64,000 nucleotides of DNA from assembly GCA_009377375.1 (NCBI GenBank), contig WHUE01000004.1, forward strand, positions 1 through 64,000. Direction: 5' to 3'. Positions within the stretch are counted from its first letter, which is position 1. Every line of letters starts with the position of its first letter. Of the stretch, positions 42,622-54,476 are shown piece by piece. The DNA is from Alphaproteobacteria bacterium (GTDB lineage Bacteria; Pseudomonadota; Alphaproteobacteria; MPNO01; UBA2964). A program made the position numbers and the translations under genes. Under the pieces are notes generated by a model that made no database searches, was not told the DNA's origin, and saw only the letters and a list, made by a program, of their open reading frames with translations.

Positions 42622-44094
42622 GTGGCGCAGCCGCTGTCGGAAGGGGGCCGGATCGCCCGCAACTTCGCGGCGCTGTTCTCGTCGCAGGCGGCGGCCGCCG
42701 CCGCGGGGCTGGTCGCCACCGCCTTCCTGGCCCGCATGCTCGGCACCGAATCGTTCGGCGTGCTCGGGTTCGGCGTGGCAATCCTGTCCTATTTCGGGCT
42801 GCTGGTGACGCTCGGCACCGACGTCTATGGCGCGCGCGAGATCGCACAGACTCCAGCCAGGGCGGCACGGCTGGTCCACGACCTGCTGGGGCTGCGGACC
42901 GCAACCGTCGCGGCGGTCTCCGTTCTCTATTTCGTCGTCGTCTTCGCGCTCGACCTGCCCGAGCGGGTCCGCGTCGTGCTGTGGATCCAGGGGGCGGGGC
43001 TTCTGGCGACCGCCTATACGCTGGACTTCGTCTTTCAGGGGCTGCAGCGCATGGGCGCCATCGCCGCGCGCCAGACGATGGCGTCCGCGCTGTCGCTCGC
43101 TCTGGTGCTGCTTGTCGTGCGGACGCCCGAGGACGTCTACCTCGCCGCCCTCGCCCCGGTAGCGGCGGGCGCGCTGACGGCGGGCTGGCTGGCGCTGCGC
43201 ATGCACCGCGCCGTCCTCCCCTTCGGCATCGCCGTCCGCCCGGCCGCGTGGCGGCCGATGCTGAAGGCATCGCTGCCGATCGCGGTCGCCCAGCTCATGG
43301 GGGCGGTCTTCTTCTATATCGACATCGTCATGCTGGGCTTCATGGAAACGCCGCATCTGGTCGGCGTCTATGTCGGCATGTCGCGGGTGCTGATGGTCAC
43401 CCTGGTCGCCGCCGGGCTGATCGGCAGCGTCTTCCTGCCGGTCGTCGCGGCTGCGTGGCCGGACGCCGGGCCGATGCGCGCGCGCTATCGCGACTTCATG
43501 ATCGCGGCACTGCTGGCCGGCGCGCCGGTCGCCCTTGCCGGGATGGCGTTCCCGGCGGAGATCGTCTCCGTGATCTTCGGTGCGCCCTATCTCGGCGGCA
43601 CGACGGCGCTGACGATCCTGATGGGAATGACCCTCGCGGCCTATCTGGCGATGGCGCCGGCCGGCGCGCTGACCTCCTGGCACGACCAGACCTGGCACAT
43701 GGTCGCCTTCTCGGCCGGGGGCGTCGCGAACGTCGCGCTCAACCTGGTCCTGATCCCGCGCTACGGCATCGAGGGCGCGGCGACGGCGACGCTGCTGGCG
43801 CAGCTGCTGGTTCTGGCGGTGGCGGCCACGCGAATATGGCTGCGGTTCAGGCTGTTCGAGATGGGGCCGGCCGCCGCGCTGGTCCTCGCCGCCGCAATCG
43901 CGGCCGCGGCGGCGCGCTGGCTGGCAGACGCCGTGCTCGGCGACGCCCCGGCGCTGGCCGTGCTGGCCGTGGGAGGGACCTGCGGGGCGGCGATCTATCT
44001 GGGGCTGGTGGCCGCCATGCGCATCGTGCCGCTGCGCCGCCTGCGCGGGGCGGTCGCCGGACGGCTGCGCAAGGACGATGCCGGAGACAGGTGA
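42622..44094 (+). CDS. Oligosaccharide flippase family protein (Wzx-like)
   Basis: GTG start; multi-[47 protein letters not shown]... Confidence 0.88.
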   Translation: MAQPLSEGGRIARNFAALFSSQAAAAAAGLVATAFLARMLGTESFGVLGFGVAILSYFGLLVTLGTDVYGAREIAQTPARAARLVHDLLGLRTATVAAVSVLYFVVVFALDLPERVRVVLWIQGAGLLATAYTLDFVFQGLQRMGAIAARQTMASALSLALVLLVVRTPEDVYLAALAPVAAGALTAGWLALRMHRAVLPFGIAVRPAAWRPMLKASLPIAVAQLMGAVFFYIDIVMLGFMETPHLVGVYVGMSRVLMVTLVAAGLIGSVFLPVVAAAWPDAGPMRARYRDFMIAALLAGAPVALAGMAFPAEIVSVIFGAPYLGGTTALTILMGMTLAAYLAMAPAGALTSWHDQTWHMVAFSAGGVANVALNLVLIPRYGIEGAATATLLAQLLVLAVAATRIWLRFRLFEMGPAAALVLAAAIAAAAARWLADAVLGDAPALAVLAVGGTCGAAIYLGLVAAMRIVPLRRLRGAVAGRLRKDDAGDR

Positions 44095-44196
44095 CGGGCG
44101 GATGGCGGATCGACGACGTGCCGATCCGCCGCATCGCCCGGCGCCGCGCCCTGCGCTATATTCGTGCCGAAGCTCCAGCACGACGGACACCGAGAC

Positions 44197-44358
44197 ATGA
44201 CCGGCAAGACGGACGAGAAGACACCGACCGCCACGCCCGGCGACGACGCGCCCGGCGAGGAAAAGGCCGACGCGCCGAAGGAGATCGGCGGGCGCAAGGG
44301 CCCCGACCCGACCCGCTACGGCGACTGGGAGAAGGACGGACGCTGCGTGGATTTCTGA
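44197..44358 (+). CDS. DUF1674 / succinate dehydrogenase assembly factor 4-like
   Basis: [27 protein letters not shown]-terminal signature. Confidence 0.9.
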   Translation: MTGKTDEKTPTATPGDDAPGEEKADAPKEIGGRKGPDPTRYGDWEKDGRCVDF

Positions 44359-44376
44359 GAAGCGGCCGCCGCCCGG

Positions 44377-45369
44377 TCAGATCCCGTTCTTCGCCAGCAG
44401 CGCCTTCAGCGAGACCGCCGGCCGCGCGCCGTAATGCTGGATGACCTCGGCCGCCGCCAGCCCGCCGATGCGGGCGCAGTCCGCCAGCTCGCGGCCCTGC
44501 GTCAGCCCGTACAGGAATCCCGCGGCATAAAGATCGCCGGCGCCGGTGGTGTCGACCACCTTCTCGACCGGCATGGCCGGCACGGCCTGCGTCCGGCCGC
44601 CGGAGACGACCACCGATCCGTTTTCCGAGCGCGTCACCGCCGCGATCTCGCACTGGTCCGAAATCCTGCTCACCGCGGCATCGAAATCGTCCACGCTGTA
44701 CAGCGACGTGATTTCCGCCTCGTTGGCGAACAGGATGTCGACATGGCTTTCGACCAGATGCAGGAAGGCGGCGCGGTGCCGGTCGACGCAGAAGGCGTCG
44801 GACAGCGTCAGCGCCACCTTGCGCCCGGCGGCGTGCGCGATCTCCGCGGCATGGACGAAAGCCTCCTTCGCCGCCTCCTTGTCGAACAGATAGCCTTCCA
44901 GATAGGTGATCCGAGAGGCCTCGATCGCCGCCGCGTCGATGTCGCCGATGCCGAGCTCGACCGAGACGCCGAGAAAGGTCTGCATCGTGCGCTCCGCGTC
45001 GGGGGTGACGAAGATCAGGCAGCGCGCCGTCGGCGGGCCGTCATTGGCGGGCTGGGTGCGGTAATCGACGCCGACCGCCTGGATGTCGTGGCGGAACACG
45101 CCGCCGAGCTGGTCGTTGCGCACCTTGCCGATATAGGCGCCGGCGCCGCCGAACGAGGCGATCCCCGCCAGCGTGTTGGCCGCCGAGCCGCCGGAGGATT
45201 CCATCCCCGGCCCCATCTGGCCGTAGAGGTCGCGCGCCTGGTCCGCGTCGATCAGCGTCATCGCGCCCTTGGCGAGGCCGAGCGTCTCGATCTGCGCCTC
45301 GTCCGCCTGGGCGATCACGTCCACGATCGCATTGCCGACGCCGATCACGTCGTAGGTGGCATCCGCCAT
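44377..45369 (-). CDS. Adenosine kinase (PfkB family)
   Basis: YDVIGVGNAIVDVIAQADEA...MESSGGSAANTLAGIASFGG...VVDTTGAGDLYAAGFLYGL. Confidence 0.93.
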   Translation of the reverse strand: MADATYDVIGVGNAIVDVIAQADEAQIETLGLAKGAMTLIDADQARDLYGQMGPGMESSGGSAANTLAGIASFGGAGAYIGKVRNDQLGGVFRHDIQAVGVDYRTQPANDGPPTARCLIFVTPDAERTMQTFLGVSVELGIGDIDAAAIEASRITYLEGYLFDKEAAKEAFVHAAEIAHAAGRKVALTLSDAFCVDRHRAAFLHLVESHVDILFANEAEITSLYSVDDFDAAVSRISDQCEIAAVTRSENGSVVVSGGRTQAVPAMPVEKVVDTTGAGDLYAAGFLYGLTQGRELADCARIGGLAAAEVIQHYGARPAVSLKALLAKNGI

Positions 45370-45496
45370 AGGTGGGGTATCTCCTGTCGTTATGTGCCGG
45401 GTTTGCGAGCGGCGCAGTATAACGGCCCCGCCCGGCATTGAAAGGGAGGGGCGGGCGGGCGCGCCGTCCGCCTTGCCCCCGCGATGGCCGGCGGCT

Positions 45497-46198
45497 ATGG
45501 ATGGCGCGATGTTTGCAGCGTTCTTCAAGGCGATCGGGCAGTTCCCCGACCCGCGCATCCAGAGCGTGGTGTGGCGGGGCGTGCTGTATTCGATGGTGCT
45601 GTTCTTCGTCCTGATCGCGCTGGCGGGGTGGGGGTTCGGCGCGACGCGCGCGTTCGAGGCGGCCTGGGCGGAATGGATCGCGGACGCGCTCGGCTGGGGC
45701 GCGGCGGTGGTGGCCGCCGTCGTCCTGTTTCCGGGGGCGGTGCTCACCATCCTGTCGCTGATGCTGGACGAGATCGCCGAGGCGGTGGAGACGCGGCACT
45801 ACCCCGACCTGCCGCCCGCCCGCAGCCAGCCGGCAATGGAGGCGCTGGTCGCGGGGCTGAAGCTGTCCGGCGCGGTGATGATCTGGAACGTGCTGGCCCT
45901 GCCGCTCTACCTGGTTCCGGGGCTGAATGTTTTTGTTTTCTACGGGTTGAACGGGTATCTTCTCGGTCGCGAGTATTTCGAGCTGGTCGCCTGCCGCCGG
46001 CTCGATCCCGGGGGCGCGAAAGCGCTGTGGCGGGCGCGGCGGGGGACGATCTGGACCGGCGGTGTAGTGGTGGCAATGCTGCTGAGCATACCGCTGGTCA
46101 ACTGGCTGATGCCGGTGATGGCCTGCGCGTTCATGCTGCATCTGTTCGAGGGCTTGCGGCGGGCGGCCGCAGGCGGGCAGATCGCGACAGCGCGGTAG
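45497..46198 (+). CDS. EI24-domain (CysZ-like) membrane protein
   Basis: MFAAFFKAIGQFPDPRIQSVVWRGVLYSMVLFFVLIALAGWGF...; multi-TM. Confidence 0.8.
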   Translation: MDGAMFAAFFKAIGQFPDPRIQSVVWRGVLYSMVLFFVLIALAGWGFGATRAFEAAWAEWIADALGWGAAVVAAVVLFPGAVLTILSLMLDEIAEAVETRHYPDLPPARSQPAMEALVAGLKLSGAVMIWNVLALPLYLVPGLNVFVFYGLNGYLLGREYFELVACRRLDPGGAKALWRARRGTIWTGGVVVAMLLSIPLVNWLMPVMACAFMLHLFEGLRRAAAGGQIATAR

Positions 46199-46268
46199 CA
46201 CGGCGGCAGTTATGCAGGATTTCGTCGCGCCTGCGCGCGGCGCAGCGAAGCGAAAGGGTGACAGGGCC

Positions 46269-46853
46269 ATGAGCAAGTTCGGCAACAAAACCGAAGACAG
46301 CAAGAAGCCTCTCGAGGCCGCCCCGGCAGCGGCCGCGCCTGCGGCGGCCGGCGCCGCCGCCGTTCCGCTGCCGCTGAAGCAGGGCACGTCCGCCCCCGCC
46401 GCCGCCCCGGCGATGCCGGCGCGCAAGCAGGTGGTGCGGCCGGAGATCGTCCGCCGGACGCGCGACTACACATCGGGTGTCGGGCGCGACGACCACGGGA
46501 TGGGCGGCGGCTTCAACGACAGCAAGAAGCTGATCGTCGGCCGCGACATCGCGCTGTCGGGCGAGATCAAGGCCTGCGAGAAGCTGGTCGTACAGGGCCG
46601 GGTCGAAGCCAATATGACCGATTGCAGCGAGATCGAGGTGACCGAGACCGGCACGTTCAAGGGCCAGGCCGAGGTGGACGTGGCCGAGATCGACGGCGCG
46701 TTCGAAGGATCGCTGATCGCGCGCGAGCTGCTGCTGATCCGCGCCAACGGCCACGTGACCGGCACCATCCGCTTCGGCCGGCTGGAAGTCGAGCGCGGCG
46801 GCGAGCTGATGGGCGACGTGCAGGTCTACAAGCCCGTGGGCGGCGAAGACTGA
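46269..46853 (+). CDS. Bactofilin (polymer-forming cytoskeletal protein)
   Basis: KKLIVGRDIALSGEIKACEKLVVQGRVEANMTDCSEIEVTETGTFKGQAEVDVAEIDGAFEGSLIARELLLIRANGHVTGTIRFGRLEVERGGELMGDV. Confidence 0.95.
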   Translation: MSKFGNKTEDSKKPLEAAPAAAAPAAAGAAAVPLPLKQGTSAPAAAPAMPARKQVVRPEIVRRTRDYTSGVGRDDHGMGGGFNDSKKLIVGRDIALSGEIKACEKLVVQGRVEANMTDCSEIEVTETGTFKGQAEVDVAEIDGAFEGSLIARELLLIRANGHVTGTIRFGRLEVERGGELMGDVQVYKPVGGED

Positions 46854-46867
46854 TCCCCTGCCCGGAC

Positions 46868-47362
46868 ATGCCGGCATTGCGCCGCCTGCACCGCCTCCCC
46901 GCGCACGCCGCGGCGGCGCTGCTCTGCGCCGCCCTTGCCGGCTGCACCGCGGGGCCCCCGGCCCCGGCCGATGGCGGTCCGCCGGTGACGGCAGCGACGC
47001 CGGGGAGCGCCAGACCCGCGCCCGAAACCCCGCCCGCCGGCACCGCGTCGCGCAGCCCCGCGCCCGGCTCGGCGATCGAGGTGGACGCCGACCCGAAACG
47101 GCTCGCCGGGCTCGACCGCGCCGGCCTGGCGAAGATCCTCGGCAAGCCCGCCTTTCAGCGCCTCGACGGCCCCGCCGCGCTGCTGCGCTACCGCGATCCC
47201 GCCTGCCTGCTGGACGTGTTCCTCTACCCCCCGCCCGGCAAGCGCGACGCCGAGAAGCGCGTCGACCATGTGGAGGCCCGCGCCGTCGACGGCGGCGCCG
47301 TCGCGGTTCGCGACTGCTTCGCCGCGCTGCTGCGCGCCCGCGCGACGCAGGAGAAGGGTTAG
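46868..47362 (+). CDS. Hypothetical lipoprotein
   Basis: ALLCAALAGCTAG lipobox; LAKILGKPAFQRLDGPAALLRYRDPACLLDVFLYP. Confidence 0.7.
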   Translation: MPALRRLHRLPAHAAAALLCAALAGCTAGPPAPADGGPPVTAATPGSARPAPETPPAGTASRSPAPGSAIEVDADPKRLAGLDRAGLAKILGKPAFQRLDGPAALLRYRDPACLLDVFLYPPPGKRDAEKRVDHVEARAVDGGAVAVRDCFAALLRARATQEKG

Positions 47363-47367
47363 CCCCG

Positions 47368-48012
47368 TCAGGCGACCAGCGTCTTTGCCTTGAACTGGCA
47401 GAGGTCGATGACCGGGCAGGCCGGGCAGTCGGGCTTGCGCGCCTTGCAGATATAGCGCCCGTGCAGGATCAGCCAGTGATGGGCGTGCAGCTTCCACCTG
47501 TCCGGCGTGCGGCGCAGCAGCGCGTCCTCCACCGCCTCGACGGTCTTGCCGGGCGCGAGCCCGGTGCGGTTGCCGACGCGGAAGATGTGGGTGTCCACCG
47601 CGATGGTCGGCTCGCCGAAGGCGATGTTGAGCACCACGTTGGCGGTCTTGCGCCCGACCCCGGGCAGCGCGACCAGCGCATCGCGGTCCCGCGGCACCGC
47701 GCCGGCGTGACGCTCGATCAACAGCTCCGACAGGCGGATGACGTTCTTCGCCTTGTTGCGGTAGAGCCCGATGGTCTTGATGCAGTCGCGCAGCCGCGCC
47801 TCGCCCAGCGCGACCATCTTTTCCGGCGTGTCGGCCGCCGCGAAGAGCGGCCCCGTGGCCTTGTTGACGCCGACATCGGTCGCCTGGGCCGACAGCACCA
47901 CGGCGACCAGCAGCGTGTACGGGTTGATGAAATGCAGCTCGCCCCGCGGCTCCGGATCGCGTTCCGACAGCCGGCGGTAGAACTCGTCCACGGTCTTCAG
48001 CGTCATGGCCAT
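47368..48012 (-). CDS. nth: Endonuclease III
   Basis: HFINPYTLLVAVVLSAQATDVGVNKAT...LVALPGVGRKTANVVLNIAFGEPTIAVDTHIFRV...C-x6-C-x2-C-x5-C. Confidence 0.97.
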   Translation of the reverse strand: MAMTLKTVDEFYRRLSERDPEPRGELHFINPYTLLVAVVLSAQATDVGVNKATGPLFAAADTPEKMVALGEARLRDCIKTIGLYRNKAKNVIRLSELLIERHAGAVPRDRDALVALPGVGRKTANVVLNIAFGEPTIAVDTHIFRVGNRTGLAPGKTVEAVEDALLRRTPDRWKLHAHHWLILHGRYICKARKPDCPACPVIDLCQFKAKTLVA

Positions 48013-48060
48013 GGCGCGATCTTAGAGCCGCCGCAAGATGCCGTCACCCCGGCGGCCGTC

Positions 48061-48074
48061 GTTAACCGGTTAAC
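48061..48074. promoter_or_regulatory. Perfect 14-bp palindrome in divergent promoter region
   Basis: GTTAACCGGTTAAC between nth and the DUF2244 gene. Confidence 0.4.
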
Positions 48075-48121
48075 ACACCGGCCCTTGCGCGAGGCGGGAC
48101 CGCGCCCCTATCTTTAAGCCC

Positions 48122-48664
48122 ATGTCCGGTACGCCAACAGAGATCACGGCGGACGAGGCCGGGGCGCTCGCCGCGCCCGCCCGCTTCGACGCCGTGCTGC
48201 ATCCGCACACCAGCCTGAGCCCCCGCGGCTTCCTGCTGTTCATGATGCTGCTCTGCCTGGTCAGCTTCACGGCGGGCATCGCCTTCATGCTGGCGGGGGC
48301 GTGGCCGGTGCTCGGCTTCATGGGGCTCGACGTCGCCATCGTCTGGTTCGCCTTCCGGGCAAGCTACCGGGCGGCGCGGCGCTACGAGCGGCTTCTGCTC
48401 ACCGACAGCGTCCTGACGGTGGAGCGGATCAGCCCGGCGGGCGAACGGCGCACGTGGCGGTTCCAGCCCTACTGGCTGTCGGTGATCCTCGACGACCCGC
48501 CCGGCCCGGACAGCGCGCTGCTGCTGCGCAGCCACGGCAGGGCGCTGGAGATCGGCAAGTTCCTCACCCCCGGCGAGAAGCGCGAGCTGGCCGAGGCGCT
48601 GCGCGCCGAGCTCCGCCGCCTGCGCGAGCCCGCAATGCCCGCTGCCGAAGAAGCCGAGACCTGA
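48122..48664 (+). CDS. DUF2244 domain-containing membrane protein
   Basis: LHPHTSLSPRGFLLFMMLLCLVSFTAGIAFMLAGAWPVLGFMGLDVAIVWFAFRASYRAARRYERLLL. Confidence 0.88.
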   Translation: MSGTPTEITADEAGALAAPARFDAVLHPHTSLSPRGFLLFMMLLCLVSFTAGIAFMLAGAWPVLGFMGLDVAIVWFAFRASYRAARRYERLLLTDSVLTVERISPAGERRTWRFQPYWLSVILDDPPGPDSALLLRSHGRALEIGKFLTPGEKRELAEALRAELRRLREPAMPAAEEAET

Positions 48665-48685
48665 GTCCGGGAGATTCGGGCACCC

Positions 48686-49501
48686 TCAGTCCCCGCTGAG
48701 CCCCAGCACGTCCTGCATGGAATAGAGGCCCGGCGTCCGGTCCCGCGCCCAGAGGGCGGCGCGGACGGCGCCGCGGGCGAAGATCTGGCGGGAGGCGGCC
48801 TTGTGGGTGAGCTCCAGCCGCTCGCCGTCGGCGGCGAAGATCACGGAATGGTCGCCGGTGACGTCGCCGCCGCGCAGCGTCGCGAATCCGATATCGCCGC
48901 GCCGCCGCGGGCCGGTCTGGCCGTGGCGGGTGAAGATTCCGGTCTCGTCCAGCGCCACGCCGCGGGCCTCGGCGGCCGCCCGCCCCAGCCCCAGCGCGGT
49001 GCCCGACGGGGCGTCGACCTTGTGCCGATGGTGCATCTCCACGATCTCGATGTCGAACTCGTCGTCGAGCAGCGCGGCGACCTGGCGGGTCAGCGCGAAC
49101 AGCACGTTGACGGCGAGGCTCATGTTCGGCGCGTAGACCACGGGCACGTTGCGCGCGGTGTTGCGCAGCACGGTTTCCTGGTCGCCGTCGAGCCCGGTGG
49201 TGCCGATCACATGGATGCAGCCGGCACTCGAGGCGATCTTCGAATTGCGGATCGTCGCCTCGGGGACCGAGAACTCGATCACCGCCTCGGCGGCGCGGAA
49301 CAGGTCATCGGCGTTGTCGGTCACGGTCACGCCGATCTCGCCGATCCCGGCGAGCATGCCGGCGTCCCTGCCGACAGCAGGGCTGCCGTGGGTTTCCGCC
49401 GCCGCCACGACGACGCAGCCGGCGGTTTCCGTCACCTGGCGGATCACCGCGCCGCCCATGCGCCCGGCCGCGCCGACCACGCCGATCTTCATGTCCGCCA
49501 T
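48686..49501 (-). CDS. dapB: 4-hydroxy-tetrahydrodipicolinate reductase
   Basis: MKIGVVGAAGRMGGAVIRQV...VIGTTGL...APNMSLAVNVLFALT...IEIVEMHHRHKVDAPSGTALGLG. Confidence 0.97.
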   Translation of the reverse strand: MADMKIGVVGAAGRMGGAVIRQVTETAGCVVVAAAETHGSPAVGRDAGMLAGIGEIGVTVTDNADDLFRAAEAVIEFSVPEATIRNSKIASSAGCIHVIGTTGLDGDQETVLRNTARNVPVVYAPNMSLAVNVLFALTRQVAALLDDEFDIEIVEMHHRHKVDAPSGTALGLGRAAAEARGVALDETGIFTRHGQTGPRRRGDIGFATLRGGDVTGDHSVIFAADGERLELTHKAASRQIFARGAVRAALWARDRTPGLYSMQDVLGLSGD

Positions 49502-49576
49502 CGAAACCTCCATACGCGTTCGCGCGGAGTTAAGCACAGGGCAGGCGGGCAGGGAACGGCCGCGGCCTCCGCCGGG

Positions 49577-51151
49577 TCACAGCAGGTACAGCAGCGGCCC
49601 GACCGCGAACCACACCATGTAGCCGAGGGCGCAGACGAGGATGCCGTCGATCCGCCGCGCCGGCCCCGGCGGGGCGGCGTGCAGCCGCGCGAGCAGCCAG
49701 ACGAGGAGCGCGCCGTGCAGCAATATCGGCACCAGCACCGGCGCGAACGCCGACCCGCCCGACCCCCGCAGGCTGACCGACACAGCGGCGGCGGCGGCCA
49801 GCACGACGGCGGCGGCCGCGATCGCGACAGCCGGGCGCGCGCCGAAGCGCACGGCCAGCGTCCGCTTGCCGACGGCGGCGTCGGCGTCGCGGTCTGGCAG
49901 GGCGGCGAGGGCGATGGCCGGCAGGATCGACAACGCCAGCGGCGCGCCGAGCAGCCAGGGCAGGGCGCTGGCGGGCGCGCCGCCGAACAGCAGGAAGCCG
50001 ACGACCGGCACGCCCACGCCATGGGTCAGCGCGACGTCCAGCTCGCCCAGCGTGCGCCAGGACAGGCGGACGGGCGGCAGGGTGTAGCAGATCGCGAGGA
50101 CGGAGAGGGCGGCCAGCGCCGCGAGCCAGGGCAGCGCCGGGGCGGGGGCGAGAATGGCGGCGACGGCGGCCAGCGCCCAGCCGGCCACGAAGCAGCCGAG
50201 CGCGGCACGGGCGAGCGCCCGGCGCGACAGGGCGCCGTCGGCGAGCACGCGCGAGCCCCCGTTGAACGGCCCGGCATTGGCGTTGCAAATGTCGGATTCG
50301 TAATCGACGATCTCGTTGACGAAGACGGTCGCCGCCTCGATCAGGAACAGCGCGGCATAGACGGTCCAGAACGCCGCGGCGCCGAGCGCGTCCGCCCCGC
50401 CCGCCGCCACCGCGCCCAGCGCATAGGCCGCCCAGGTCATCGGATAGAACTGCAACCGGACCGCCCGCAGCCAGGCGCCGGCCAGCCCGAGGACCCTCCG
50501 CGTCCGGCCCGGCCCGGCGGCGCCGCGCAGCGCCGCGCCCTCCTTCGCCGCCCTGGCGATCCAGCGGTCGCGCTGCGCGGCGTCGGACTTGCGCACGGGG
50601 CCGAAGGCGGTGACGCGCACCGGCCCGATGCCGCAGAAGCCCAGCGTCGCCCGCGCCATCGCGTTGTGCCCCGGCCTGACGTACAGAAAGCGGTAGACCG
50701 GGCCCGGCGTGTCCATGGTGGTGATGAGATGGGCGGTGCGGCCGCCGAGCCTGCCCTCGAACCCGGTCAATCCGCCGGATTCGGCGAAGGCGAAGCCGGG
50801 CCTGAGGATGCGGTCGAGAAACGCCTTCATCAGCGCCGGATAGGTCCCCCACCAGGTGGGATAGACGAGGACGAGATGGTCCGCCCAGAGGATCGCCTCT
50901 TCCGCCGCGCGCAGGTCAGGCTCCATCGCCTGGTCGTTGATGCTCGGCGCGACCACGTCGCGGGCGAAGGCCATGCTGGCGAGGTCGAGCCGGCGCAGAT
51001 CCGCCCCCGCCTCGCGCGCCGCCCCGGCATAGGCGTCGGCGAGCGCGCCGCAGAGCGATTTCCGCCGCGGATGGCCGAATATCAGCAGAACGCGCGGCGC
51101 GCGGCCGCCGGCACGGGCCCCATCTACGGCCGGCTTCACGGCGGTATCCAT
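49577..51151 (-). CDS. NAD(P)H-dependent oxidoreductase (flavodoxin-2 fold) fused to UbiA-family prenyltransferase-like membrane domain
   Basis: N-term VLLIFGHPRRKSLCGALADAYAGAAREAGADLRRLDL...DHLVLVYPTWWGTYPALMKAFLDRILRPGFAF; C-term FVNEIVDYESDICNANAGPFNGGSRVLADGALSRRAL...ICYTLPPVRLSWRTLGELDVALTHGVGVPVVGF...LPDRDADAAVGKRTLAVRFGA. Confidence 0.88.
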   Translation of the reverse strand: MDTAVKPAVDGARAGGRAPRVLLIFGHPRRKSLCGALADAYAGAAREAGADLRRLDLASMAFARDVVAPSINDQAMEPDLRAAEEAILWADHLVLVYPTWWGTYPALMKAFLDRILRPGFAFAESGGLTGFEGRLGGRTAHLITTMDTPGPVYRFLYVRPGHNAMARATLGFCGIGPVRVTAFGPVRKSDAAQRDRWIARAAKEGAALRGAAGPGRTRRVLGLAGAWLRAVRLQFYPMTWAAYALGAVAAGGADALGAAAFWTVYAALFLIEAATVFVNEIVDYESDICNANAGPFNGGSRVLADGALSRRALARAALGCFVAGWALAAVAAILAPAPALPWLAALAALSVLAICYTLPPVRLSWRTLGELDVALTHGVGVPVVGFLLFGGAPASALPWLLGAPLALSILPAIALAALPDRDADAAVGKRTLAVRFGARPAVAIAAAAVVLAAAAAVSVSLRGSGGSAFAPVLVPILLHGALLVWLLARLHAAPPGPARRIDGILVCALGYMVWFAVGPLLYLL

Positions 51152-51197
51152 CCCATAGGTATGGGGACGGCCGTGGCGCGGCGCAACGCGCCGCGGC

Positions 51198-52349
51198 TTA
51201 CTCGGTGAGGTCTTCCCAGAACTCCTTCGCCTTGGCGAAGAAGCCTTCGGATTCGGGGCTGGTGGATTTGGCGCCGCGCTTCTTGCCCAGGTTTTCGAAT
51301 TCGCGCAGCTTTTCCTGCTGGTCCTTGGTGAGGTTGACCGGGGTTTCCACCGTCACCTCGATATACATGTCGCCGCGGCCGCGGCCGTGCAGCCCGACCA
51401 TGCCCTTGCCGCGCAGGCGGAAGCGGTGGCCGTTCTGGGTGCCGGCGGGGATGGAGACCTTGGCGCGCCCGCCCTCGACCGTCGGCACCTCGACCGCGCC
51501 GCCGAGCGCCGCGGTGGTCATGGGGATCGGCACGCTGCAGAACACGTTGGCGCCGTCGCGCTGGAACAGCGGATGCGCGGCGATGGCGATGAAGATATAG
51601 AGATCGCCGGGCGGGGCGCCGTTGGCCCCGGCCTCGCCCTCGCCGGTGAGGCGGATGCGGGTGCCGTCCTCCACCCCGGCGGGGATGTTGACGGACAGGG
51701 TCTTTTCCTTGCGCACGCGGCCGGCGCCCTGGCAGGACTTGCATGGGTCCTCGATGGTCTGGCCCGCGCCGCGGCATTGCGGGCAGGTGCGCTCCACCGT
51801 GAAGAATCCCTGCTGGGTGCGGACCTTGCCGGCGCCCCCGCAGGCGGGGCAGGCGCTGGGCGCGCTGCCCTTGGCCGCCCCGGACCCGCCGCAATGCTCG
51901 CAGGCGACCGAGGTGGGCACGCGGATGCGCGTCTCGCGCCCCTTGTAGGCATCCTCGAGGCTGATCTCCAGGTTGTAGCGCAGGTCGGCCCCGCGCCGGC
52001 GGGCATTGCCGCGCCGGCCGGAGCCGCCGACGAAATCGCCGAACATCTCGTCGAAGATATCGGCGAAGCCGGCGCCGAAACCGCCCGCGCCGCCGCCGCT
52101 GAAGCCGCCGGCCCCGCCGGAGCCGTCGAACGCGGCGTGGCCGAACTGGTCGTAGGCGGCGCGCTTCTGGTCGTCCTTCAGGACGTCATAGGCCTCGCTG
52201 ATTTCCTTGAACCGGTTCTCGGCCGAGACATCGCCCGGATTGCGGTCCGGGTGATACTGCATGGCCAGCTTGCGGTAGGCGCGCTTGAGGTCGTCCGCGC
52301 TCGCCGAACGGGAGACGCCAAGCGCCTCATAGTAGTCCTGCTTGGCCAT
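51198..52349 (-). CDS. dnaJ: Chaperone protein DnaJ
   Basis: [40 protein letters not shown]; four CxxCxGxG repeats. Confidence 0.98.
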   Translation of the reverse strand: MAKQDYYEALGVSRSASADDLKRAYRKLAMQYHPDRNPGDVSAENRFKEISEAYDVLKDDQKRAAYDQFGHAAFDGSGGAGGFSGGGAGGFGAGFADIFDEMFGDFVGGSGRRGNARRRGADLRYNLEISLEDAYKGRETRIRVPTSVACEHCGGSGAAKGSAPSACPACGGAGKVRTQQGFFTVERTCPQCRGAGQTIEDPCKSCQGAGRVRKEKTLSVNIPAGVEDGTRIRLTGEGEAGANGAPPGDLYIFIAIAAHPLFQRDGANVFCSVPIPMTTAALGGAVEVPTVEGGRAKVSIPAGTQNGHRFRLRGKGMVGLHGRGRGDMYIEVTVETPVNLTKDQQEKLREFENLGKKRGAKSTSPESEGFFAKAKEFWEDLTE

Positions 52350-52390
52350 CGATGAGCCTCCGCCGACCGATACGCGTCCCGCTCAACCGG

Positions 52391-54337
<1,947 letters not shown>

Positions 54338-54426
54338 GACATCCTCTTTCACTGTGGCAGGTCTTCCGGCCCGCTGCGGGCGCAGCCGGCTAACCCCCGA
54401 ATAGACGTTGTGTATACGCTACCGGC

Positions 54427-54456
54427 TATATAGGGACCCCGGAACTGGCCCGCAAG
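54427..54456 (-). promoter_or_regulatory. Putative heat-shock (RpoH-type) promoter of dnaK
   Basis: Minus strand CTTGCG-N15-CCCTATATA about 90 bp upstream of the dnaK start. Confidence 0.4.
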
Positions 54457-54476
54457 CGCGGAATGGCCCGGCCCGT

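Noticed and set aside
41461-44190. 909-aa minus-strand ORF
   Set aside because: Only the C-terminal part (htpX, to 42312) is real; the extension is antisense to the flippase gene
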